Below the pieces are notes generated by a model. It was not told the DNA's origin. It was given only the letters and a program-made list of their open reading frames with translations, and searched no databases. From positions 124,001 through 188,000 of the forward strand of contig JBDOQK010000062.1 of assembly GCA_040437565.1 (NCBI GenBank): a stretch of DNA of 64,000 nt, read 5' to 3'. Below, one piece after another: positions 32,319 to 41,961 of the stretch; the first letter of the stretch is position 1; each line of letters opens with the position of its first letter. The translations under genes were made by a program, and so were the position numbers. Source of the DNA: Albugo candida (lineage: Eukaryota > Oomycota > Peronosporomycetes > Albuginales).

Positions 32319-33860
32319 ATGAGTGAGAGTGAAAATTGGTTCGAGGTTCGAGGCCTCGAGCTACTCAAAGCACGCAACAAGGTCGAAGTGGAGCCTTTCC
32401 AAGACTTAGTAACATCATATCAAAAGGTTTTAGCCTATTCTAACAGAAATCCCCCACGATTTATCGATGAGGCGAATTCGGATTCTATCAAAGGTGACAC
32501 AAATGATGCAGCCACACGGTATCTAACGACTATACAAGGATTAGAAAAAGAACTTAGCGTTAGTACTTCCAAACTTGCTTCCTTCGTGTCGGATCAACTT
32601 GCGATTGTCAAGGAAAATAAACAACTCGTTCAGGATCGTAAGCATTGGGAGAATCAGATCGAATTGTTTGTTAAACGTTTGGAAGAAGAAATGGTTATAA
32701 ACAAACACAAAGATCAAGTCATGGAACAACTAGAGCTTAACATCAAGACACTAAGAGAAGAGAATTCGCGTTTGCAACAGTTTGTACAAACAAAAGATAT
32801 CGAAACGACACGACTCAGCATGCAATTAGAAAATTACCAAACAAGAGAATTCCAGGATTCCAAAACTGATAGGTCCAACACTAGTACAACGCGATCAAAT
32901 GCAACACGAATAACAGAAATGCAATATCAAGACGACAAAAATGGAACTTCCTCCCGAGTTGTCAGCCAACTTACCAAAGTAGTACGTGCCCACGCTACAG
33001 AAGTCAATTCAATATGCTTCAATGCTTCAGGCAAAGTCCTCTTCAGTGCAAGCAGTGACGGCACTATCCGTGCGTGGGATTTAGCTTCCAACTTCAGGTC
33101 CATTGGAGAATACCGCGGATTGGGAACTGCATATCCCTTACTATGTGTCCGTGTTTCGAAAGACGGGGAATTTGTAGTTGGCACGGGAAGTGATCGCAAG
33201 AGTTTTGTATGGAGAGTTGGTACAGCCCGTGTCTTCCAGACACTCACCGGCCATAAAGGAAAGGTTGTAGCAGCAGCGTTTTCCTCTGAGTCTGTTCGAG
33301 AGATTATAACGGGCTCATCGGACCGTTCTCTGCGCATTTGGGACATTGTGAAAGGCTCGAGTATTCATACGCTATCTTGTACATCAAGCTGCAATGATCT
33401 TGAAATGACGGGCGGAATGATTGTCAGTGCACATCAAGACGGCTCGGTCCGATTCTGGGATCGGCGTACCAAGTTATGTGTAAAACAACTCGAATCGGTA
33501 CACACGGAAGCGGTGACATCAGTGAGCTTTACACCGTCAGGAACGCACTTAGTGACAAATTCGAAAGATCATACGTTAAAGTTGGTGGACCCTCGTACAT
33601 ATGAAATAGTGCGGTGCTTTCAGCATGCAACATACAAGTGCGGATTTGATTGGAACAAAGCAGCAATTACTCAGGACGGTCGACTTGTGGCGGCAGGTGG
33701 AGCATTAGGTTCAATTCACATATGGAATGCATGGACGGGGGAATTAGAACAGGAGAATCAGAATCAGTGTCCCGCTTCAGTCGCATGTTGTGTCTGGCGT
33801 GCGGATGGGCAACAGCTTGCTTGCTGTGACAAAAATGGATTTGTAACGCTATGGGGATGA
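32319..33860 (+). CDS. ATG16: Autophagy protein ATG16 (WD40 type)
   Basis: Single exon, 513 aa. The start has the ATG5-binding type helix (FQDLVTSYQKVLAYSNR), then a coiled coil at about 60-170 and a short Ser/Thr-rich linker. Residues about 215-513 form a seven-bladed propeller beginning HATEVNSICFNASGKVLFSA and running through DGTIRAWDLA, GHKGKVVAAAF, SDRSLRIWDIV, DGSVRFWDRRT and DHTLKLVDPRT. A coil plus WD40 is the ATG16L1 plan of animals, plants and oomycetes (yeast Atg16 lacks the propeller). It scaffolds the ATG12-ATG5 conjugate to direct ATG8 lipidation on the forming autophagosome. The family call is firm. Confidence 0.85.
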   Translation: MSESENWFEVRGLELLKARNKVEVEPFQDLVTSYQKVLAYSNRNPPRFIDEANSDSIKGDTNDAATRYLTTIQGLEKELSVSTSKLASFVSDQLAIVKENKQLVQDRKHWENQIELFVKRLEEEMVINKHKDQVMEQLELNIKTLREENSRLQQFVQTKDIETTRLSMQLENYQTREFQDSKTDRSNTSTTRSNATRITEMQYQDDKNGTSSRVVSQLTKVVRAHATEVNSICFNASGKVLFSASSDGTIRAWDLASNFRSIGEYRGLGTAYPLLCVRVSKDGEFVVGTGSDRKSFVWRVGTARVFQTLTGHKGKVVAAAFSSESVREIITGSSDRSLRIWDIVKGSSIHTLSCTSSCNDLEMTGGMIVSAHQDGSVRFWDRRTKLCVKQLESVHTEAVTSVSFTPSGTHLVTNSKDHTLKLVDPRTYEIVRCFQHATYKCGFDWNKAAITQDGRLVAAGGALGSIHIWNAWTGELEQENQNQCPASVACCVWRADGQQLACCDKNGFVTLWG

Positions 33861-33907
33861 AGCTGATAAACTGAGAAAATGTTAATACATAGCAGTGATG
33901 TGCCGTG

Positions 33908-34433
33908 TTAATCCTTCAAATCGAATGAAATTCCACAACCACAACCACTACTTGCGTTTGGATTGTTTTGTACTACAAAGGCGCTTCGAATAAGTTGTTG
34001 TTCATATGTTAGTGTGCTTCCACGAATTAGATCCAGCGATACTTTGTCAACTACGACCTTACCCCCATGTTGATCGAACACACTAGGAAGCTTCTATAAG
34101 AAAACGGAAGGAAGGCATCGTGACTACGTACGTGTCCTCATCATTGTTTATGTTTGCGGCATCTTCAAAATTAAATGTGTACTGAAATCCCGAACATCCG
34201 CCTCCTTCGACCGCAAGACGAAGCATAAGATTTTCATTGTTCTGTTGTTGTCTGTTTTCGATCAATTTCTAAAATCATTCGTTAGTCCATTTAAACAACC
34301 CGTCAGACGCGTCTCGTACTTTGGCAGCATCAGGAGTGATTATCAGATCCGGTAGATTCGATGTCTTTGTTGAAAATCTGACTTTGGGAATTTGCATACA
34401 AAATATAAGTCGCTTTTGTACGAGGCGCAGCAT
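33908..34433 (-). CDS. Mitochondrial A-type iron-sulphur assembly protein (ISCA)
   Basis: Three exons, 34433-34320, 34268-34128 and 34093-33908 (441 nt, 146 aa); introns 51 and only 34 nt. The start is a mitochondrial-type presequence ([20 protein letters not shown]). The core reads [17 protein letters not shown], then [19 protein letters not shown] and the C-terminal [12 protein letters not shown], giving the three cluster-binding cysteines of the IscA/ErpA family. Proteins of this type, ISCA1 and ISCA2 with IBA57, mature [4Fe-4S] enzymes. Details such as the GSTLTYE segment look closer to ISCA2, but I leave the paralogue open. The 34-nt intron is close to the shortest that spliceosomes handle, and both flanking exons need it to stay in frame. 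Confidence 0.88.
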
Positions 34434-34849
34434 TCTTTTTTACGCCCGATGACAAAAAATACAGCTCTTTTTTCACGTAATTTTAGTCTCCTTGCGTACT
34501 AATTTGTGGATGATGAAAACTCACTATAAGGAGTACTTGCTACTTATTTTGGACTTGGCGAATATTATTATTTATTGCTGTAATTAGATCATGTGACACT
34601 TGCCTGCGTGATGCACTTTTTTCTGTCGTATCTGATACAAGTCGGATCGAGTTGCCCTTACAAAAGTAGAAAGGTGAACAGAGCCAGAATAAATCATCTA
34701 AACCTGTCTCAGAAGAGACTCCTTGGGACAAGGGGAATCAGATAGAAAACGGGTGGGCGCCTTGTGATTAAGCGAGTACTTTCGTCTTTATGAATTATCA
34801 TATCAACTAATAGTCCACCCTCACACAGCATTCCTTGAGTGAACGAGGC
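34434..34849. other. Intergenic stretch between divergent genes
   Basis: This lies between the ISCA start (minus) and the second zinc-finger gene (plus). It is AT-rich at 34490-34640; a minus ORF at 34540-34731 has no recognisable domain. It presumably holds the two promoters. Confidence 0.4.
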
Positions 34850-35638
34850 ATGAGTACCTGCGCAGTATTTTCACACGGACATATGAGTCATTCCACATCG
34901 ACTGTAAGCGACAGTAACTGCGGCGATGCTATTACTTCGTTGTGCAACATGGCATCCTTACGTGACATGGGAAGATCCATAATGTACAATGAATCTCAAA
35001 GCGCATTTCGATTGTCTAATCTAGATACAACTCACGACCACGGGGACGATACCATTATGATTTCATTTGGGACAAATGGGTCAACTTTTGTTGTGCCTCG
35101 TGACCATACATTGGCCAAATATTTGCACCAACTTCTCCCAAGCAGTTCAGAACACACAACCAAGGATATCCCTCGAATCTTTGATATGAGGGCGCCTTCA
35201 ATAACGAGACGAAATCGAGAGTGCAAGTCGCCTTCTACTAGAAAATGTCACGTCCAAAATTGTAATAAAATATCGGTCAGCCGGGGTCTTTGTCGTGGCC
35301 ACGGCGGTGGTAGACGATGCCATTTTGCGGGATGTGCGAAAGGAGCTCAGTCGAGAAGTGACTTTTGTTGGGCACATGGAGGCGGTGAACGCTGTGAAGC
35401 CAAAGGGTGCATGCGAAGTCGCAAATCCAAACGATTTTGCGTTGCGCATTTGGATTACGAACAGGCTCCTCAAATTCTTCCTCGCAACATATTCTCTCAT
35501 CGTACACGCTACCGTACTAATATGTACCCACAAGAGCCGTTCGGTAGTCAGGTGAACTTCTGGTCAAATGCGCGCAGCGAAACTAATAGACCGAACAACT
35601 TGCCTAGCTTGCGCCAAGCCTTGCAACGACAATATTAA
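34850..35638 (+). CDS. WRKY19-like Cys/His 'HGGG' repeat zinc-finger protein (copy 2)
   Basis: Single exon, 262 aa; the first true ATG of the frame is at 34850. The N-terminal half is polar. At about 135-210 there are three tandem units with the same pattern as the gene at 7096 (CHVQNCNKISVSRGLCRGHG, then CHFAGCAKGAQSR...CWAHGGG and CEAKGCMRSRKSKRFCVAH). It has two units fewer than the first copy, and a longer basic, Asn/Arg-rich tail. No WRKY motif is present. Apart from the repeat the two proteins do not look alike, so they are family members, not a recent duplication. Confidence 0.72.
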   Translation: MSTCAVFSHGHMSHSTSTVSDSNCGDAITSLCNMASLRDMGRSIMYNESQSAFRLSNLDTTHDHGDDTIMISFGTNGSTFVVPRDHTLAKYLHQLLPSSSEHTTKDIPRIFDMRAPSITRRNRECKSPSTRKCHVQNCNKISVSRGLCRGHGGGRRCHFAGCAKGAQSRSDFCWAHGGGERCEAKGCMRSRKSKRFCVAHLDYEQAPQILPRNIFSHRTRYRTNMYPQEPFGSQVNFWSNARSETNRPNNLPSLRQALQRQY

Positions 35639-35779
35639 AAGCTGATTTCGAAGTAATCAATTAAGACATTCCATTTACATCATTATTATAAAGTGTTTGT
35701 GTATTCTGGTAAATAATAGAGTGAATGACAAACCCATCGCGAAAGAGCCGTTCACTGTTTTGACATCAAATCGATTGCC

Positions 35780-36184
35780 ATGTCCTCGATACAGTTTGGC
35801 GGAATGTGTCGAGCTGGTTTTCTGTGGGACATTCGAAACATTGATATTGAGCAAGACAAGAAGAGGATTATAACGCTAGGTCAGATGTGCTGTTGACCAC
35901 TTATCAGATACCACCAATCGTAACCTCACTCCAATCTAAAGCCAATTGTAGGAGAGATTCAGAATATTTGCCAAATGGTATCATTGCTCCGAGCTCTCAA
36001 GATGCATACAATGCCTTTGGCAAAGAAAGCGTTTGATTCGGCTATCACCGAAGCCACATGCGATCGGCGATTGACAACACTTGGTGAGTATACAAAGGAT
36101 ATACTTGTGTTGAGATTTGACGACACCGTTCTGATGTACTTAATATCGCTCGCTTATTCCATAGGTAAAGTTGCAGAAACATAG
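35780..36184 (+). CDS. Small three-exon gene, unrecognised
   Basis: Exons 35780-35879, 35952-36083 and 36165-36184 give 252 nt, 83 aa; introns of 72 and 81 nt (GT...TAG), longer than is usual here. The product begins MSSIQFGGMCRAGFLWDIRN and contains a helical stretch (EIQNICQMVSLLRALKMHTM) before KKAFDSAITEATCDRRLTTL. Frame and phases agree across both introns, which argues for a real gene, but no family is recognised. It is too short for certainty. The preceding 140 bp (35639-35779) carry nothing else. Confidence 0.45.
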
Positions 36185-36281
36185 TTTTGGATCTCAGAAA
36201 TCTATCTCAGCAGGTTCTATTTGGCAAAGTCTCCCTTGTCTTAACAAGCCCTCACAACAAAAGACGTAAACTGAGAAAAAT

Positions 36282-36354
36282 TGACCACGATGGGACTCGA
36301 ACCCACAACCCCCTGATTAGAAGTCAGATGCGCTATCCATTGCGCCACGCAGTC
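36282..36354 (-). tRNA. tRNA-Arg (anticodon UCU)
   Basis: Read on the minus strand, the 73 nt form a full cloverleaf: acceptor stem GACTGCG pairs with CGTGGTC (with G-U pairs) and a discriminator A; D arm GCGC...GCGC; anticodon arm TCTGA-CTTCTAA-TCAGG with TCT at the anticodon; T arm with the loop TTCGAGT. No intron, and no encoded CCA. It would read AGA codons. It sits about 100 bp from the small gene at 35780 and just before a decayed LINE. Confidence 0.92.
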
Positions 36355-36539
36355 TACTTTCCATACTAAGCACACAATACATTACTAATTTGAGAAACTC
36401 CAGTTCTCACCCTGTCGAAGATAATCGTTTCTATCGGTATGTAAAGCTTATCGATCGTTACATCGTCCCTTGTTGGCACCATGTCTCCTATTAGCCTGTC
36501 CACTAGATACACGTTGTCTGTAGAGGGTGCGTCCACATC

Positions 36540-39500
36540 CTCACCTCTAAAGTTGTGGTAATCGGCCAAGCAGAGGCCGGTATGGAGACTGAGACACCTC
36601 TCTTTCCCTTTCCATTTCCTGCCAATCAGCTAATAGCAATGGAGGCGGATGGGACGTTGCCGTCATCATCGTCGAAACCGGTTAAACAAGCAAAGAAATC
36701 CGGTAATCGACCAAGTCTCGCCGATATCTTGCAGGTGCAAGAAGAGATCCGAAAGGGTAAAGCTCGAACAAAGGCCCAATTTCAGGTTGAAATACCAAAA
36801 CCGTTAGCAGCGGATCTTCGTGCTATCGAAAAAGTCTTCACGGCCGAGCTGGAAGGTTTTGTCTCCTATTTTGAACGTAGCAAAACTATTTTCCATATCG
36901 GTGTCCAAGTAAGCAATCTTCCTAGAAACGGTTCAGGATCTAGTACCGAGACCACCGGCCCAAATGCCACGTTTCTTTGCTCAAGATCATGGCAATGCGA
37001 TCCTCAAAGGACTAAAAATTACAAAACTAGGCAACCATTCTTCGCTCCGAGAAGACGATATTCTCGGGTTCTATTATTTCTTGGACGTTTCCGGGATTGA
37101 ACGGGAATTTGTCCATCGAACATCGCATCAGTGCTGGTATTATTCAGCATGCGACACACTTTATGCTCATTATTCTCAAGCAGTGGCTACATAAACCATA
37201 GAGATGAGACTGTATTTTTACTCTACATCATGCCCGGTACCGCAGGTTCTGTCACGAAAAGTCTGCGAGTAGATAAGTATCGAGGGAAGATACTATCTTA
37301 CTCTCGAGAAAGGAGCTCCATTCTCTGCTGAGCGAATACGGATAAGACAGCGCAGTCACTACTGCTGACAGCTGTAGGGGACAACTCCGAAATCGCACAA
37401 ACAGGAACCAACGAAACCAATTCATCGGCGAGTAAAAAGCCGCAGCTGCCTGAAGACAAAAGAAGCACAATTTCCTTCAAATAGTGCTGATGGAACTGTT
37501 ATGGAAGACACAAAGACTGTTCTACTCAGTCCGAAACTATTCCTGGAGAAAATAGGCGCTTTAATACTTTTCCGCCGACTCTAACAATCCCTTCTCATGA
37601 AGCAAAAGAAGTAGACGTCCCTCAAACAACGACACAACAGGAACCGCGAAATGTGGCTACTGATCGCCAATATTACGATTGAACGCTTATTCGTCCAAGT
37701 AAGAAATGAAACGATCGGTTATTTGGAGTCCTGCGCATCATTGCAGAGTGCTTCAAACGAATAATTTGCTTCGGAATTTGCGCTCTCCTTTGCCGACGCT
37801 CTGCCTCAGCGAATGGTTTGATGCAAAATGAGACATCCCACTTTTGGTGAATTGGAAGTTCTCAAATTATCGAAGCTCTACCTTCTTGAGGAAGCATGCA
37901 TTTTGCAACTGAGAGGTAGAGGGGGAACAATAGCTAGTCGCTGGAGCTATTTCAATTCATTACTGAGTGAAGCTCGTAGGAGAACACATCGTGGAACAAC
38001 GAGACCATTCTTTTTCGTCAGTACAAATGGAGTCAAAAAGAACGGTCACCTTTTCATACAACACATACTATCGAAATACGCCATTTGTTGCGCACAAGAA
38101 ACTCACTTTCGCAACCGTCAACGCCTGGACACTTTTCAGTTCACTTGACTTCCACATTCAAAATATCATCTTTTTGTCAAAGATTCGAATAGTCTTCACT
38201 CTCATCCCGTTCGGGGAAGAGTAAGTTGTGTTATGGTAATCATTCGCCACGTATCTGAAACTGCACAAGCTCTTACCAATGGCTCTGTTCAAGACCGATA
38301 TTTGGTATTACGTTTAGAGACTTGGATCTCCTGTCTATATATACAACGTTTATACAGCATTTATTACAGCAACTCCAAGAAAGAGGAAGAAATAGATCTG
38401 AGTCATGCTCAAGCTGGCTTGGGGAAGCTGCGGCAGCTTTCCGACAATCGAATCAAGATCAAGAAAAAAAGATGTACGAGGACGTTCTTCGCTTTTATCA
38501 CGAATGAGTGGAGAGATCGTCCAAATATAATCAAGAATCCATGTTCGACAATCAGACAAAGAATACGGAGCAATTATCTCGCCACTTCTTCCGATCAGTG
38601 GAATCAACCTATATCGAGTACCTTTGGAAAAAAATTTGCTTCTCAATTGCAAGCTTCAACTCATATTACTCTTCTGTTTACAAATCACTGGGGTGGTATC
38701 GTGGGTAACAAAACAAAGTTCAGCTGGGATTCCTTTGCCTCCATGTGCGCAGCAACAAACATTAATTCAATCGATCACGAAAACATTATCCGGCTGTGAT
38801 GAACTAACAAACCTGGAGATTAAAGAAGCAATCAGACATAAGCGTGGACATTGATCACCTTGAACAGAGCAGATTACTTAATTGTCTGAGTTTTCACTGA
38901 TATGTGCTGTGTGAACAACTCTCATCTCGGTAATGTCTTCATACAGACTCTTCCGAGTTGATGGAAGAACGGAATAGTCCGACTTATGTTATTGAACAAT
39001 GAAGTTGAAACCCCGTCCGATTCGTCTCAATCAAAGTTTCACGCCGGTTGTACCTCCAAGCAACGCAAATTCTTCGACGAACTCAATCAGGTACAATTTC
39101 GTCGTGTCCCGACATGGTATTGGCCTCAACTCATCCGACTCAATCTGCCCTTCAACTCTCGATAGAGCATTTTTCTTTTCGACTATACTCCAAGATCAGC
39201 TTATTCGTGTCGCTAAAATGAATTGGCCCGGATAAACCGCACCGAATTTTGCTCCACGTACTAGAATGTGATCGAAGTGGGACTTCGACATGGATGAAAG
39301 ATTTTTACAAGCTATACAAACGTCTTCGCAGACGCTTGCTACCAATTGATTTTGGATATCCACTTCCGACTATTCTTTTGTATCATACCAGTTCGTACAC
39401 GACTTTCGGTTTTACAACAATCACATCCAGAAATCATCCTGTGCACTCCAAAGTACTGTGCTGAAGACGAAAGCTACCAACATTTGTTATCTTTGGTTTA

Positions 39501-39790
39501 CATTAGTCGCGCTTGCAATTCACTTTATTTGGACAGACCGGAACCGCAGGCTTTTCGACCTCGGCACGACATCTATCGCCTCTGTTGTTCCAGTAATTTA
39601 TTGCAGACCGAGTGCCCATATCCGATATTTTCAACGCCAGTGCTATGCTACGGAGCAGCCGAAGCAAATGAAAACGTATTAAGTCATATCAACATACTAT
39701 ATCGGCACCGTCAACTGCGCCACGCGGTCGATAGCATGATCATTGAGGTTAAAGGTCTCCGCGCACCGGCGAGATGCAAGCTGTGTATAT
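36540..39790 (+). mobile_element. Decayed LINE (non-LTR retrotransposon)
   Basis: The stretch holds successive open fragments in shifting frames that together follow LINE order. 36555-37100 is a possible first-ORF or N-terminal region with no domain. At about 38025-38145 an endonuclease-like piece reads NGVKKNGHLFIQHILSKYAI followed by CCAQETHFRNRQ, the QETH block of APE-type endonucleases. Between 38150 and 39300 lie reverse-transcriptase-sized fragments broken by stops and frameshifts. At about 39485-39560 WFTLVALAIHFIWTDRNRR matches the conserved WxxRN segment near the C-terminus of many plant and oomycete LINEs. I find no poly-A tail or target-site duplication. It is inactive and fairly old. 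Borders are approximate. Confidence 0.65.
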
Positions 39791-39877
39791 GTAGATAGGA
39801 AACTGAACTCGCTCACGCTTTCTAACTTCTATGCTGTGCGTTGTCTGTCGCATAAGTCGTGCCTTATCACCTCCGAA

Positions 39878-41554
39878 TCAACTTTGTACGCAAGATGATA
39901 ATGGTCCATGATGTTCCAATGTGAGGCAATTGTAAACGGGATGTAAAATACGTCGTAAAAAATACAGTCCTTTTGTTCTCAGAGGTCTACAATCTGCATG
40001 TTCGGATAGCATCGTCTCCCTAAGCTTTGTCAACGATGCGAGCGGAGTCGTGTCGATGTTTTCAACATCATTCAGATGGACAACTTGAAGTGCTGTCATT
40101 GTTTTCAGCGGTTCAATGTCGTCGATTGGTGTAGAACTTAAATTGATGAATTCCAATAACTTGAGATTACATAACGCTTCGAGACTGTAGATATTTGTAA
40201 AGCTCAAATCTAGCCACACCAGGTGGGTCAACCTCCCGATAGACAAAAGATCGAGCGGCATTTTTTGTGGAGCATCATAATGCACGAGCGCGCATGTGAT
40301 TTCCAATTTGATCAGATTTTTCAAATGAATGAGACTTGAGTAATCTCGAACAACCACGTCGCGAAGTCGGAGGACTTCAAGCGCTGGTAGATTTTTGAGA
40401 TTGGAGAGTTGATCGAATTGCACACACTCGAGTTGTAGTGTGAGTAGCTTCTTATGCTTTGTGGTGAAAGGTACATTGTCAAGCTTTTCGAAATTCCATC
40501 CCAAATAGAGCACCTTCAATTCGCTGTAGAGTGCGAGTAAATCGGAGACGCGATCTCCCATAGCATTTAATGCAAGCCATTCTAACTTTCTAAATGCTTC
40601 CAGAACCCGAACACGAGTGCGCCATGTCGAGATCGTCATGGATGGAAGATGCATTCTAGCCTCCAGACGACGCAGCCGCGACAAGTGACGTAAGGGAGTC
40701 AGCGCAGGAAGCTGGTGGACTGTAAACGACCAAATCTCATTGAGTATCAATTCTCGTAGTTGAGGAAGATGCCGGACGGGTTCCAAAGACGCTAAGTTCG
40801 ATCGCGACACGTTAAGGGAACGTAACGACTTGGAGCATTGTTCAATTCCAGCCAATGAATCCACTTGTGTCTCGGAGATATCCAATTCACATAACAGCGG
40901 CAGTGTGAATACTGGTGTCAAGTTAACAACGTTTGTTCTATACAAACTGACTCGCTGAAGCGTCTTGATTGTTTGAATCGGACTCAAATTCACAATATCG
41001 CTCTCACTCAAATCCAATGTGACCAAGTTCGAGAAACTCCCAAGCTGGTCGGCCACTGCACGTAGTGATCCCCTTAATCGTAAATGACGTATGCCCGAGC
41101 CTACATATCGAAAAAAATACCGACAATGGATTGGATTGAAGGATTCTATGGAGAGATTCCGGATCGCACTTTTGCCATGAGGCATAAAAGACTCTGAAAT
41201 TGTCCGCGCTGTAATTGAGATATTCCTCACATACGAAAGACAAGGAAGTGTGCTTAAATCGATATGATTCGTTCGAATTCGTAGTGTCCTCAGCGAGCAA
41301 AGCTTTGCAAGACACGCGACTTCATCCTTTGTCGGAGATTCTTGATGCGGGGATGGATCGGTGATCTCACTCGATAGATCACCGAGCTCAAGAGTCTTAA
41401 TACTTTGGAAAGTGACTATTTGTGGCAAGAGACGAAAGGATTCGATGGAAATAAATCGGCCAACGCGTGCGATCAACGCGCTCACATTTGAAAATTTGGG
41501 GAGAGATATTCGACTTTTTGTAAGGAACCACTCGCGTGCGATAGAATGCGCCAT
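39878..41554 (-). CDS. Leucine-rich repeat protein
   Basis: One long exon, 558 aa from ATG 41554 (MAHSIAREWFLTKSR). From about residue 50 there are some twenty LRRs of 21-25 residues, of the SDS22/internalin-like type (LDLSESDIVNLSPIQTIKTL; LDISETQVDSLAGIEQ; LDLSFTNIYSLEALCNLKLL). There is no signal peptide, no membrane helix and no kinase or NB-ARC part, so it is probably cytosolic. The frame is open for about 30 codons before the ATG (to about 41640), with F-box-sized helical content, so an upstream exon is possible. Oomycete genomes carry many such proteins of unknown job. Confidence 0.7.
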   Translation of the reverse strand: MAHSIAREWFLTKSRISLPKFSNVSALIARVGRFISIESFRLLPQIVTFQSIKTLELGDLSSEITDPSPHQESPTKDEVACLAKLCSLRTLRIRTNHIDLSTLPCLSYVRNISITARTISESFMPHGKSAIRNLSIESFNPIHCRYFFRYVGSGIRHLRLRGSLRAVADQLGSFSNLVTLDLSESDIVNLSPIQTIKTLQRVSLYRTNVVNLTPVFTLPLLCELDISETQVDSLAGIEQCSKSLRSLNVSRSNLASLEPVRHLPQLRELILNEIWSFTVHQLPALTPLRHLSRLRRLEARMHLPSMTISTWRTRVRVLEAFRKLEWLALNAMGDRVSDLLALYSELKVLYLGWNFEKLDNVPFTTKHKKLLTLQLECVQFDQLSNLKNLPALEVLRLRDVVVRDYSSLIHLKNLIKLEITCALVHYDAPQKMPLDLLSIGRLTHLVWLDLSFTNIYSLEALCNLKLLEFINLSSTPIDDIEPLKTMTALQVVHLNDVENIDTTPLASLTKLRETMLSEHADCRPLRTKGLYFLRRILHPVYNCLTLEHHGPLSSCVQS

Positions 41555-41961
41555 AAAGCGGCCGATACTTGAGACATTGAAGATCGTGCCAAGTGCAGCA
41601 AAGGAGGAGAATTTGCGCCAAATCCGAAGATGGATTTATTAAATAAAAGAGAAGCGCGTTGGAGCAGGCACTCACATGACAGTGCATGTTGAGGGAATTA
41701 TTGGTAGTGGATGCTCGTTTTTTAATCAGTTCTTTTGTCAAACGATGGAGAAGAAAAATGGGAAGCGCGACGTAGCGTGAATTTGTAATTAGTTATGCGT
41801 AGTATATGACAAGACGTAATTTTACAAAATAGAGGCGTGAGTATACATGAACCTTTACAAATTCGCACTTAAGGCACACGGACTTTTTGATTACGCATAC
41901 TTATTACACAAACACAACTAGAATCGGTTTACGTGTTCACAACACGCGATAACCTCAGAGA
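41555..41961. other. Divergent promoter region
   Basis: Lies between the LRR gene (minus) and HRD1 (plus). It contains the open, ATG-less extension of the LRR frame up to about 41640, then AT-rich sequence without ORFs. Confidence 0.45.
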
